Assembly (NCBI GenBank): GCA_026936325.1
Contig: JAPTHN010000258.1
Span: 186,001-250,000 of the forward strand
DNA: 64,000 bases
DNA from: Platynereis dumerilii
Taxonomy: Eukaryota; Annelida; Polychaeta; Phyllodocida; Nereididae
Direction of reading: 5' to 3'
This document shows positions 47,000 through 58,113 of the stretch, in pieces. Each line of letters begins with the position of its first letter. Positions within the stretch are counted from its first letter, which is position 1. The notes beneath the pieces are model-generated. The model was not told the origin of the DNA and did no database searches. It was given only the letters and a program-made list of their open reading frames with translations. Made by a program: the position numbers and the translations under genes.

Positions 47000-48350
47000 T
47001 AGTAAACTTGACTTAGACACACTACAAGTGGTCAACAAGCCAAGTAAGCAAAATTGAAGCAGGCTAGTTTTGATATGAGTTTGACTCGTAAACACACAAA
47101 GACGCCAAAATGCTTTGCGGAGTTGGTTTGAATTAAGGCAGGCTATTTTTGATAAAAGCTGACACAGACACACACAAAGTGGCCAACGAGCTCTTTTGAA
47201 TCAGTTTAAAATGAAGCGGACCAGTTTCAGAATCAGCTGGCCTCAGACACACACGAAGTGGCCAGCGAGCTTTGTTAAGTCTGTTTGAGTGAAGGAGGTT
47301 AGTTTCAATAAAGGATGACTCGGACACACCCAAAGTGGCCAACGATCCTTTTATGGTCACTATGAATTGAGGTGGCAAGTTTCGATATCAGATACACTCG
47401 GACACACAAGAAGTGGCCAACGAGCTTCATTAAGTCTCAGTGAAGAAGGTTAGTTTTGATATGAGCTAGACTCGGAAACACGAAAAGTGGCCAAGGAGCT
47501 TAGTTAAGTCTGTCTGAGTTTTGATATGAGTTTGACTTGGAAACACACGAAGTGGCCAACAAGCTTTATTAAAACAGTGAGACTGAGGCAGACTAGTTTT
47601 GATATGAGTTCGACTTGGACACAAACGAAGTGGCCAACAAGCCTTAAAAAACAGTGAGAATGAGGTAGACTAGTTTTGATAATTACGAGTTTGACTTGGA
47701 CGCACACAAAGTGGCCAACAAGCCTTATTGAGTCAGTGAGATTGAGGCGAACTAGTTTGGATATGAGTTTGACTTGGACACACACGAAGTGGCCAACAAG
47801 CCTTATTGAGTCAGTGAGATTGAGGCGAACTAGTTTGGATATGAGTTTGACTTGGACACACACGAAGTGGCCAACAAGCCTTATTGAGTCAGTGAGATTG
47901 AGGCGAACTAGTTTGGATATGAGTTTGACTTGGACACACACGAAGTGGCCAACAAGCCTTATTGAGTCAGTGAGATTGAGGCGAACTAGTTTGGATATGA
48001 GTTTGACTTTGACACACACGAAGTGGCCAACAAGCCTTATTGAGTCAGTGAGATTGAGGCGAACTAGTTTTGATATGAGTTTGACTTGGACACACACGAA
48101 GTGGCCAACAAGCCTTATTGAGTCAGTGAGATTGAAGGGAACTAGTTTGGATATGAGTTTGACTTGGACACACACGAAGTGGCCAACAAGCCTTATTATG
48201 TCAGTGAGATTGAAGCGAACTAGTTTGGATATGAGTTTGACTTGGACACACACGAAGTGGCCAACAAGCCTTATTGAGTCAGTGAGATTGAGGCGAACTA
48301 GTTTGGATATGAGTTTGACTTGGACACACACGAGGTGGCCAACAAGCCTT
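47000..48350 (-). repeat. LINE 5' tandem array, about 18 units of ~78 bp
   Basis: The core words gaagtggccaacaagcctta and gagtttgacttggacacac recur roughly every 78 bp from about 47027 to 48340. Units from about 47700 outward are almost identical. Units nearest the ORF (47000-47560) are clearly diverged in sequence and length. The period is divisible by three and lacks stops in one frame on each strand, so long repetitive frames appear on both strands (289 codons minus, 229 plus). These are most likely by-products. The position upstream of a LINE ORF recalls the monomer promoters of mouse L1; promoter function here is inference. Confidence 0.92.
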
Positions 48351-48356
48351 ATAACC

Positions 48357-49132
48357 AATTTGTGACTGACCAAAACAATACAAGTTATAATGATAATGAA
48401 TATGAATATTATGTTCCAAAAAGTATTGATTTTAAAGATAGTAATAAAAAGTACAGCAGACTGATATATAAATTACAGCAGATTTATATAAAATTTATTG
48501 TTATTGAAAAAAATTCTGTCTGTTTGGCTGGGCTGACCAAAGGCTGGTGGTGAGTAGAGTTCTTGGATGTGTATTGGCAGTGTTGAGCTCTTCAAACTTA
48601 AATTCTAAGTAACTGGTGATGTCAAGTGTTGTGGAAAGTGTCTGGAATAATAAGTGAGTGCTGAAGAAACAAGATATGATAATTAGATTACTTTTCAGGT
48701 GTAAAAACAAAGGTAAAATGAGCACAAATCGAGGTCAAGACAATGTGTATTTGAGCCAGAAACGATGTTAAAAATAGCTGGTAGTTAAATTACCTATGTA
48801 AGACATGTTACATTTGCTTAATGTTGTTGTCCTGATCAATAAGCAACTTTTGACATCATTTGTGTTTTTCTGTGTGTTCCCATTGGCGTGCAATTAATTT
48901 TTTACTAAAAAAGAAAAACACAAAATTTTTTCGTGCTGTTGCTGCAGCAGGGCACAGCAGAAGGTGTTTCCTCTCAGGTCCTCCCTCACCTATAACATGG
49001 CAATAAAACTCCTCACTGCACAATATAACTTCTCACTGTCCAATACTGTACAATATAACTTTTTCTCTGCCTATTACAGCAAGGATATTATCCAAGAACA
49101 CTCTTGTGATTGGCTGACACAATCCTAGTGGA
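48357..49132. other. No gene recognised (right flank of the LINE)
   Basis: Non-coding DNA present in duplication unit 2 only. It contains an imperfect aatataacttctcactg / aatataactttttctctg pair near 49020-49070. Confidence 0.5.
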
Positions 49133-52100
49133 GAATATAAGAAGATGGTCACAAGATGAAACAGTACTAACTTCAGATTGTCCTTTTTGATTTCAGAAAG
49201 GAATCGCATTGGCTCTCATCCTCTTTCTGTATTAATCCAGCACTGGAAGGTTACAGGACTATTTCTATTATAATTTATCCGATGGCCACTGACTTATATT
49301 ACTAGGAAGCAGTTTTTAACAATAGTTGAAATACTTGAACTTGGACTTTATTTGTACCAAAATGAATACATAAATATAATATAATCATAAGGCACAGCAG
49401 GGCCTATAGTTTTGACAAAAACTGCGAAGTGGCTCCTGCTTAGTACTACAAAACAGCATCTAATTATGAAATAGGGTATAGCACTAAAACGGATTAAGCT
49501 TTTAGATTTTACAACCTTATAAAATTGATTACATTCTCTGATTACATGACCATACATTTAAAACACTATAAAAAAAATAGAAATTTTATCTACCATGAAT
49601 CTAAAAATAGAAATACTGCAAATGTCAATGCATATATATACAAATTGCTTAATGTTTCTGCTGGGATAAACAAACTCATCTGATATTCCATTATCTCAAA
49701 CATATATTTGTCATCTCAAAACTGTTAATGTTAGCTGAGGCCCTTCCAGGTATTGATACTGTTTAACCACTCCCTTGACAGGAGGGATTGGCGCATGCAA
49801 CTCAAATGATATCTGCGTGAGCTACCAAGTGCTACACATTCATGCCTGTTAAATTACAGTCCTCGTCATATTTACTCGGAATCTCAAGTTTAAAATGACA
49901 TCAGAGCTTGAAGTTATTTTACATATATTGCAATGCTAGAGAATAGAGTCATCTCGAAATCACGCTTCAACAGCACAAAAAGAACTTGAGATTCCACGTG
50001 AATGTGACGAGGACTGTGATGAGATGTCATCTTATGTCTGGAATCAACTTGCATGCAGAATGGGTCGTTTTTCTTCATTTATTGAGTTGCTTTTCAAGAT
50101 AAGATTACATTCCAGCTGTTGAAAATTAGACAGAACCGTTTTATTTTATATTGGCATTATTGTTCATAAACTCCCTATAGGAATGGATGGATCATAAGAG
50201 AAAGGTACTGTTTGCCTCGGGCAGGCTGATTGTCAACTGAGGTACAACCTTGTATTGTCAAAACCATAGTTTAATGTTTGTGTGGTTTTGGAAATAACAG
50301 AATAACAAAAAAGTTCCTGTCTCTGAATTTAGACCTTTAAATTATATGAATTGCCTGTTTCAGTACTGTCAGTATCAATCAATGTATGATATGTTATATA
50401 CAACATATACTACATATTATATTCAAGGATGAAATAATAAAGAAATGTATTTTACAATGATGTGTCTCACTTTCTTGTGTCCTGCCGTATTGGGCCTGCA
50501 TTTCCCGGGTGCACCACATATGCAATAACAACATGTGCAATTGTGCATGGATCAAGAGGATTTCAATCAATTACTTGATTTCAGTTATCAATCATCATAC
50601 TATGAATTCATGGATGCTTTACGCTAATCCTTCAAAACTATGCAAGCCACACTCTCAAAACTTGCACACAACTTATCAAGCTGATCTGCAACAACCATAT
50701 CTATGTCTCCTCTCAACCTTCTCTTCCATCTCCAATCGACGCTTTCCACCAAATCCCAACCCTCACTCTCTTCCCACTGCTGTGGAGTTGACATTTTTTT
50801 TCCTGCAGATGGCATAGTCACATCCCACTGGACGCAAGGACAGGCCTTTTTACTACAATTTCCTCCCTCTCTGCCACTCTTACTCTCATTATACCCATTA
50901 TCACGGGTACTATGCTAGTAATAAAACTACTGATATTGATTCGTGTCAGGTTGGCTTCTGAACTAACACTCGTCCTTCGGACTTGTGTTAATTCAGAGCA
51001 GACCTAACACTGATGATGTTTATAGAACTCTGTGAACTACACTGCCGGGGTTTTATTATAATAGCCTGCCAGAGTGCCTAAATACGGGACGTAAACACAA
51101 TCAAGGTTCATTCATCAACCCACTCTTAACTTCACGAACAATTAATCCATAACGGTTGAGGGATGGGAGTTTCCCGCTGCAGTCGCTTACTTCTATGGTT
51201 GATGGAACAAATATATGGTTTCCTATAAATGAATATTATTGTCACAGTGTTAATCAGTTCTTATCATCATCACACAGTGTACTTCATAGAAGAGCACTAA
51301 TTAATTAATTTAATGTATGGACATTATTCCCCACAACATGCAGTTACTAATTGCATTACACTGCAGCCAAAGACAAAATTGAGATTGTCTATTCACAGAA
51401 CACATTTATCTCCTTCTCATTCAGACGATGTCTGGAAATTTTATTTACATCCCACCAAAATGAAGGTTTTTTTCTTTCAGCACACAAGCTACAAAGTGAG
51501 CTAAAATGGGACGATAACAATGGTCTTCGTGTGCAAAATGCTCTTGCTCTTCTTGGATGTGATTATGGATCTATCCTATTCATTTTATTATTAAAAGGTA
51601 CATGTATCTCTTCAGCATGGTTTTTTCGTACCTGGCAAATGCATTCACATTTCCTCTAATTCAAAGGGTAATAATGAAACAAAGAGGTGCAGCACTCTTC
51701 TTAAGTGCTAAGTCCCACCGACAGGAAAAGGGAGGGAGGGAGGGATTGAGGTCCACGGATAATTTGCTGCACAACAGTAACCCGGTGTTTGGTATTATAG
51801 TGCAGCGGCATAACTGCAGGTATCATAACAATTGTGCATTTTTGGAGGAAAGCATGAAACTTGGCACACCTTTAGAGCATAAAGAAAGGAACATTTTCAG
51901 ATATTGGGCCACTTTGTATCTTTACCTGGGGCCATTTGACAGCCTTTTAAAGATTTTGCTTCAAAAACGCTAGATGGATATCAATTTTTTACCCATATGA
52001 CCCAATATCTTTGTGAGTTTATGCAATATTTGCATGAAATTTGGCACACTAATTATCCTTTACCAGGGGAACATTTTGGTATGCCACACTTGTTTATATC

Positions 52101-53382
52101 TGAATGTACTGATGGCTATATAGACCAATTAACAAATAAAAGCATTGCATGTAATGCTATATAAAAATGTTGGAATTCAATTGCCAATGCAGACATGAAA
52201 TATATTGTTTGCAGGTTCAGGATGTTATTTTCCTGAAAGTTCATCAAAATAGGGTCATTTTGAAATATTGGGCCACTCTGTAACCCCAGTAGTTTCCAAA
52301 TGACAGCTCATTGAACTTGAAAAGTTATCTTGAAGTGAAGATCACAAACGGGCAATTCTCTGGAAAAAGGTCTATAGACACCCAATGCCAGGATCTATAA
52401 TTGTACAGAATCATGTGACTTATAATTTGTAATCATAGAAGAATGGAACTTTTGGGGGTATTGTGGCACTAGTTGGTGGGTATTCCTGATAGTCTACTTA
52501 CTGTATGTCAGTATAAGATTGAGCCCCGTTATGGGTTTACCATCACAAATCTTTTTTCTTTGTTTTATCTATGTGAAAGAGAGCAATGGACGGGTCAGTT
52601 TACAGCATGATAATGATGGTGACTTTCCCCACAAGCTGCTGTGTTACAATGTAAAAGTGTTTATCTTACACCAATGTAGCATTCTAATTCAATTAATACA
52701 ACCTTTATTGTACTGGTCTTCCTATACATGCATACAATCTCAAATCAATTCATTAATCAACTGATATCAAAAGGCCCTAAGATAATGATAATAAATATTA
52801 AATGATTAAATGGTATTGTCTCTGACAACCTGCTTGACAATTTATATTTGTGACAGTGAGCTGGTAAATGAACCTATATTAGAAATGTTACAATCTACAT
52901 GTTCTCCGTACAACTTCTAAAAAAAAAGAAGAAGAAAATACGTTTTCGCTAACACAAAAATGAAAATGCTGTTGTACACAGTGATACTTACATTGTGACG
53001 TGTTCCTTCTGCAATACAGGAACACTGGGGAGAGATTAAATTATATAATTATATTTCTTCACTGAATAATTTTTTGAAAATCTTCCTTTTAACCTTAAAC
53101 CCTCAGGTGGAGTGTTCAATATAAGAGGACATACAGATACATGTTTCTCCACAATTAAAACCCTACTCCACCAGTTATATTATCCAATATAGGAGACCAT
53201 ACAGATGTTACTCAATAAATGAAAACCCACTGATGAATTGAGTCTAAGAAGGCAGTCCATGTTCCTTTTTGCAACTAATGCTACACGTTTAACTCCAGGA
53301 AAAGTTTAAAAGACCTATTGGAAAACAGCAATCCTTTAATCCATAAGTACGGGTTTTCATTATTTCTTCATTTACTTCACTA

Positions 53383-53616
53383 TTAAAAATGGGAGCCATT
53401 ATACATTATCTTATAAATGCACTTGCCCTTTTTAATGGGATCTAACCACACGTTCCAAGAGTTTGTAGCTGTTTTTGTATCCTGTCTTCCCGTTTCCCTG
53501 ATGTAAAGCTTGTCACGAGTTTCATACATGACACACAAAAATATCTTTGCATGGCTCTGTTGTGTCTTTGGGATTATTGTACACAGAATTGTTTGTTTGC
53601 TGTGCAATTTAAACAA
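53383..53616 (-). pseudogene. GIY-YIG-like endonuclease remnant, left arm
   Basis: The minus strand reads FLCVMYETRDKLYIRETGRQ in a 77-codon frame. The YIRETGR segment resembles the YIGETGR core of the GIY-YIG endonuclease of Penelope-like retroelements, with the key Gly replaced by Arg and a Cys of the preceding pair replaced. The frame continues with WLDPIKKGK but lacks the usual downstream Arg/Glu-His pattern. It is probably non-functional. Identification rests on this short motif and its partner on the other arm. Confidence 0.4.
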
Positions 53617-53697
53617 TTTAACAAGCTTTTATGATTTTTTTCAAGTTACTCAATCCCAAAGACACGACAGAGCCATGCAAAAATCTGAACTATTATG

Positions 53698-53805
53698 TGT
53701 GTCATGTATGAAACTTGCGACAGGCGTTACATCAGGGAAACAGGAAGACAGGATGGTAGATCAATCTCAGAACATAACAAGCTACAACACTCCTGGGACG
53801 TGTGA
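53698..53805 (+). pseudogene. GIY-YIG-like endonuclease remnant, right arm
   Basis: The plus strand reads CVMYETCDRRYIRETGRQDG and then RSISEHNKLQ before a stop. Here the Cys three residues before the Tyr of YIRETGR and the R-x3-EH pattern survive, as in Penelope-like endonucleases. It is the inverted partner of the remnant at 53383-53616, about 100 bp across the centre of the foldback. The conserved Gly is again Arg, so the change predates the palindrome. It is broken upstream. Confidence 0.42.
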
Positions 53806-53887
53806 TTAGATCCCATTTAAAAAGTGCAAGCGCATTTATATGACATGTTTTGTTTGAAATTCTTTATTCACATCCAAAAAAGATGTA

Positions 53888-54868
53888 TGGGAGAGCGGGG
53901 CACAGTGAGACGGCGGGCACAGTGAGACAAAGCCCGTAGCATCTACCTGGTACTGTTTACAGATCAACCCTTTTTTGTATAGTACAAAAATTGAGTAAGT
54001 GAGAGACTGTCCTATATCTTGAATTCTTACGCAGCATATCGAGAGTGGAATTTCAATATTTTTGTTTTTAGCCTGTAAAAGTAAATAAGTTTGCTAAACG
54101 ACTTTTTGTTATAATTCCCAAGAAAAATGGTATAATGCAAAGCAATTGCCAGGGATTCAAACCTTAGTTGCTTGTCTTAGTTTAGTGAGATGACGAACCA
54201 CAATGCAGGCATCCGGTCCGCAGGATTCAAAAGTTTTATAAGCAGAGCCGCGTGGGGCACAGTGAGACAGTTTGAAGCGGGGCACAGTGAGACATCACAA
54301 AATACACTCGAAAGGACATGAATGTAATGCATGGCTCACAATTCACTATTAAAAACAAAATACCTGCTATAAACTACTGATTTTAGTGAGTAATATCCAC
54401 AGGGAAGCGTCAAAGAAGGATTTTGATTAGGATGTAACAGGTGCGGCAGGTTAAATAAGTCGTGCATGTGTCCCATGCGATGAAGTTTCAAAACATGCTC
54501 AAAAAAGGACCTATAAAATCACCTAGCCAGCTGCTTTTATTAGAGTACAGTAGTTTCTGATGCAACAATTGATAGAACAATTCTGCAGGTCCTGATGATT
54601 GGCGGTTATGACAGCAGATTCCCTGTCTCACAGTGCCCCGCCTGCTGTCTCACTGTGCCCCGCCCACGGGGCACAGTGAGACACTTAACGAGCACGTACA
54701 TAACTCAAAGTTTCTCCAAACCTGTAAAAGGTAGGAACCTGAAACTATGTGACAATATACCCAACGTCATTATCTATAATGTGGACCTGATCTCATTTAA
54801 CTCGTTCCTGCCAACATTTTGGAAGACTTGAAAATAAAAAAAGTGTCTCACTGTGCCCCGCTCTCCCC
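53888..54868. mobile_element. G-rich TA-flanked MITE, family 1, intact copy
   Basis: The 981-bp element lies between TA (53886-53887) and TA (54869-54870). The ends are gggagagcggggcacagtg and cactgtgccccgctctccc. The word ggggcacagtgagac or a one-base variant occurs eight times: direct at 53897, 53915 (short), 54254, 54279 and 54668; inverted at 54624, 54647 and 54844. It has no open frame of note. It sits in the extra DNA of the foldback's right arm, so it is the youngest layer there. A truncated sibling lies at 2027-2981. Confidence 0.92.
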
Positions 54869-57658
54869 TACATTTTTAAAATAAGTATGATAAAAGAAAT
54901 TTAAATTAAAAGACAGAGCACAAGAAAATAAAAAATAAATAAAATTTACATTGTGCATAAAAGCGTAATTATGTCTTTGCATTCTTGGTAAGTGAGGATG
55001 CTATTATCAACACAATGATCTCTTATAGAGCAAACCTCCTTGACCTGTTCTGCAATGTATAATGGCTCCCACTTTTAATAGTGAATAGGTCTTGTAAACT
55101 TCTCCTGGAGTTAAACTTGAAGCATTAGTTGCACAAGGAACATGGACTGCCTGCTTAGACTAATTTCATCAGTGGGTTTAAATTTATGGATTAATATCTG
55201 TATGGTCTCCTATATTGGGCACTATAACTGTTGAAGTAAGGCTTAAATTGTGGAGCATCTGTATGCCCTCCCACTTTGCCAACAGAGTCTACAATCTATT
55301 TCACAATATTAATCTAATCCATGCAGGTCTGCATATAATTTAAGAAATCTTTCAATATCTATGGTCACCGTAAACTGACATTCTCTGTGTGCATGCTACC
55401 CAATTTCTTGACCTATTTCTTAGTGGCGTAAGCCACGATAGACTCTACCAGAATTCAGACGCAGCAAGCAACGTTATGACAAAGCAAGTGACATTATGAA
55501 ATTAGCACAGAGTACACTTAGATTGTAATAAGGGATGGACCATTTCTAATTTAGGTCAATTTACCTGCTCACACAATTTGTTAAGCAGGCTGTCAGAGCC
55601 AATAGCATTGAATCATTTTAGTTTGTTTTATACCCATAACAAGGCTCAATCATAGACTGACATACAGTCATCAGGCTATCAGGAATACCCATCAACCAGT
55701 ATCACAACACCCCTAAAAGCTCCATTCTTCTATGAATTGAAATTATAAAAGTCTCATGACTGTACAATTATAGATCCTGGCATTGGGTGTCTATAGACCT
55801 TTTTCCAGAGAATTGCCCGTTTGTGATCTTCACTTCAAGATAACTTTTCAAGTTCAATGAGCTGTCATTTGGAAACTACTGGGGTTACAGAGTGGCCCAA
55901 TATGTCAAAATGACCCTATTTTGATGAACTTTCATGAAAATAACATCCTGAACCTGCAAACAATATATTTCATATCTGCATTGGCAATTAAATTACAACA
56001 TATTTATATCGCATTACATGCAATGCTTTTATTTGGGAATTGGTCTATATAGCCATCAGTACATTCAGATATAAACAAGTGTGGCATACCAAAATGTTCC
56101 CCTGGTAAAGGATAATTAGTGTGCCAAATCTCATGCAAATATTGCATAAACTCACAAAGATATTGGGTCATATGGGTAAAAAACTGATATCAATCTAGCG
56201 TTTTTGAAGCAAAATCTTTAAAAGGCTGTCAAATGGCCCCAGGTAAAGATACAAAGTGGCCCAATATCTGAAAATGTTCCTTTCTTTATGCTCTAAAGGT
56301 GTGCCAAGTTTCATGCTTTCCTCCAAAAATGCACAATTGGTTTGCTATGCCGCTGCACTATTACTAGTCCCTTTTGAGATAATTCACTGGTGACTGTGGC
56401 ATTGAAAATCAGCATTTCTCAAGAATGCATACATTTTAGTAAACTGTAAAATTTGAATTTTGAGACAGCTTAAATAATTGAGTGCTGGTTGCGCAATTTC
56501 TTTGAGCTGACATGGCTTGTTGTTTCAAGTCATGACAACATACTTCACCGTGTCATTATGTACAGCATTAGATATCCATAGGAGTTATTTCTAATTTACA
56601 ATAAAAGAGAACTAATTACAATAAAAGAAAACTGACTTTTCGCTTCCCTCCGCCAACCAACAACCAAAAGGAAATAAAGAACGTGAAGATGTCACTTTAT
56701 TGATTTTCTTGAATTGCTCCAGCAAATGTCTGACACAATTTTTAAAAAACTCGCTCTCCTGGCCAACCATTGTTCTTGCCATCAAGCAATTTAGATATTG
56801 AGTGTCAAACGAGTAGGATTTTCATTCCAATCATGTGTCATTTGAAATTATGGACAACGAGAGACGGTTTTGGCAAATGGCAAATATTGTGACATTTGTT
56901 TTCTGATTTTGCGCAATTTTCTCAACAAAAGCATCAAGTTTTCAAGTAGAATATCTCTAAGAGAATTTATCCATATGAAAAATTAAATCGGTACAGGCAG
57001 GTCATCGATGACCTGATTGTTGTAGATTTTCAATTGCTCAGAAGTGACATTTTCAGTATGTCCTGTCTGGCATTGGGACAGAAATTTAGCATTGCTGTCC
57101 ATAAAAGTCAACACAATGAGCTTGGTGCTTCTGCTGACACCAACTTGACTAGAACCATAGATTGTATCTGGGCTAGAACTAAGTCTGGGGTGACACTGCA
57201 GTGCACTATTGTGACGTCATGATGGCCCTTTGTATGTTTGGCTGGTCACGTCACAAATTTAATGCTGAAGAAGAAGAAGATGAAGAAGTGGCCCAGTTGT
57301 ATTGTACATGTTCAAAAGGTATTTTCACTAGAAATATTATCTTGCATCCTTGAATCAAGTTGGATGTTACTATCACTTCATCCAATTTGCCTGTTGAAAC
57401 TTGGAATTGAATCAGCAGCAGGAGACAGAAGGCTGAAACAGATCCGATTTTCTAGGCCACTCATTCAATTGCCTTTTGTTCTCATCTGTAACCGATCTGT
57501 TCAGAAATTGAATCAAATAAGAAATATTTTTACTCCAACAAAATTCAGATCTTTCGAAATAAGATAACTCATTTCAGAAGCTGGTAATGACAAATAACAC
57601 TTGTAAGTTATGAAATTGGTTTTGCTTCTGGAGCTGGTTAAATTTTGGTATTATATTG

Positions 57659-57956
57659 AAGATAGAAATTTTCCCATGCAATTTCTTTTCCTTGCTTTTT
57701 AAAAATGAAAAATATAATATATCTAATGTTACATGCAGGTTTGAAAGATGTAGATGTTTGGTGTCTGTGTGTTACACATTATTTCATCATTGGATTCCAG
57801 TTTGCATGTCAACAGTGATGGGCCTTTTCAGATAAATTGCAGCTAGTTACGAGAGTCACTTTCATGTTTCATTTAAGCAGGTTGCACCATGTTATTAGGC
57901 TCGCTGTAGGATGGGCCTGATGTTTTCACTTGCATGTGTCTGTCTGTCTTAGCTGT
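57659..57956. other. No feature recognised
   Basis: AT-rich DNA between the end of the duplication and the minisatellite. Confidence 0.4.
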
Positions 57957-58076
57957 CCATCTTTCCGTCCGTCTTTCCGTCCGTCTTTCCGTCCGTCTTT
58001 CCGTCCGTCTTTCCGTCCGTCTTTCCGTCCGTCTTTCCGTCCGTCTTTCCGTCCGTCTTTCCGTCTGTCCGTCTTT
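57957..58076. repeat. 12-bp minisatellite (gtctttccgtcc)n
   Basis: About ten nearly perfect units lie in tandem. Because 12 is divisible by three, repetitive frames are open on both strands; these are not genes. Confidence 0.93.
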
Positions 58077-58113
58077 CTGTCTGTACATGTCAGCAACATT
58101 ATTATTATTATTA

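Larger units (their letters stand above)
43770..48350 (-). mobile_element. Full-length CR1/L2-group LINE with tandem-repeat 5' end
   Basis: On the minus strand the order is: array of ~78-bp units (48350 down to about 47000), ORF (46949-43848), then a short 3' UTR containing tagcgctatataaatgt and an ATT microsatellite tail ending at about 43770. ataacc flanks both sides (43764-43769 and 48351-48356), a candidate 6-bp target duplication. The intact long ORF, tail and duplication point to a recent, near-complete insertion. No separate ORF1 was recognised. The insertion lies in duplication unit 2 and is absent from unit 1. Confidence 0.88.
51799..56359. mobile_element. 4.6-kb foldback element with arms of ~1.5-1.8 kb
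   Basis: The left terminus agtgcagcggcataac is the inverse of the right terminus ttgctatgccgctgcact to within small changes. Inverted similarity continues inward almost to a centre near 53620: aaagcatgaaacttggcaca, ctgtaaccccagtagtttcc, tgttcctttttgcaactaat and gacagagccatgcaaaaat all have inverse partners. The left flank tattat and right flank tattac agree with ggtattactaaag at the empty site in unit 1 (about 39797), so it inserted into duplication unit 2 with a ~6-bp duplication. The right arm carries an extra ~1.2 kb (about 53847-55046) that includes a complete MITE. Endonuclease-like remnants lie near the centre on both arms. No capsid or polymerase gene is present. Confidence 0.85.
42421..57658 (+). 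repeat. Segmental tandem duplication, unit 2, expanded by insertions
   Basis: This is the same X-Y order as unit 1. Block X is interrupted at 43291-49132 (palindrome, LINE and flanking DNA) and at 51799-56359 (foldback element). Without those two blocks the unit is about the size of the shared part of unit 1. Numerous single-base differences from unit 1 are spread evenly, so the duplication is not brand new. Small indels also differ, such as ~76 bp present near 50805-50880 but absent near 38867. Confidence 0.88.

Noticed and set aside
47504-48373. 289-codon minus-strand and 229-codon plus-strand repeat proteins
   Set aside because: Both frames come from the 78-bp array, whose period is a multiple of three. 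Neither has an independent start context or domain.
51799-56359. Idea that the long-armed element is a Polinton-like element (ends begin AG and finish CT)
   Set aside because: No capsid, polymerase, integrase or protease gene is visible, and the body is a palindrome. The end bases alone are weak evidence.
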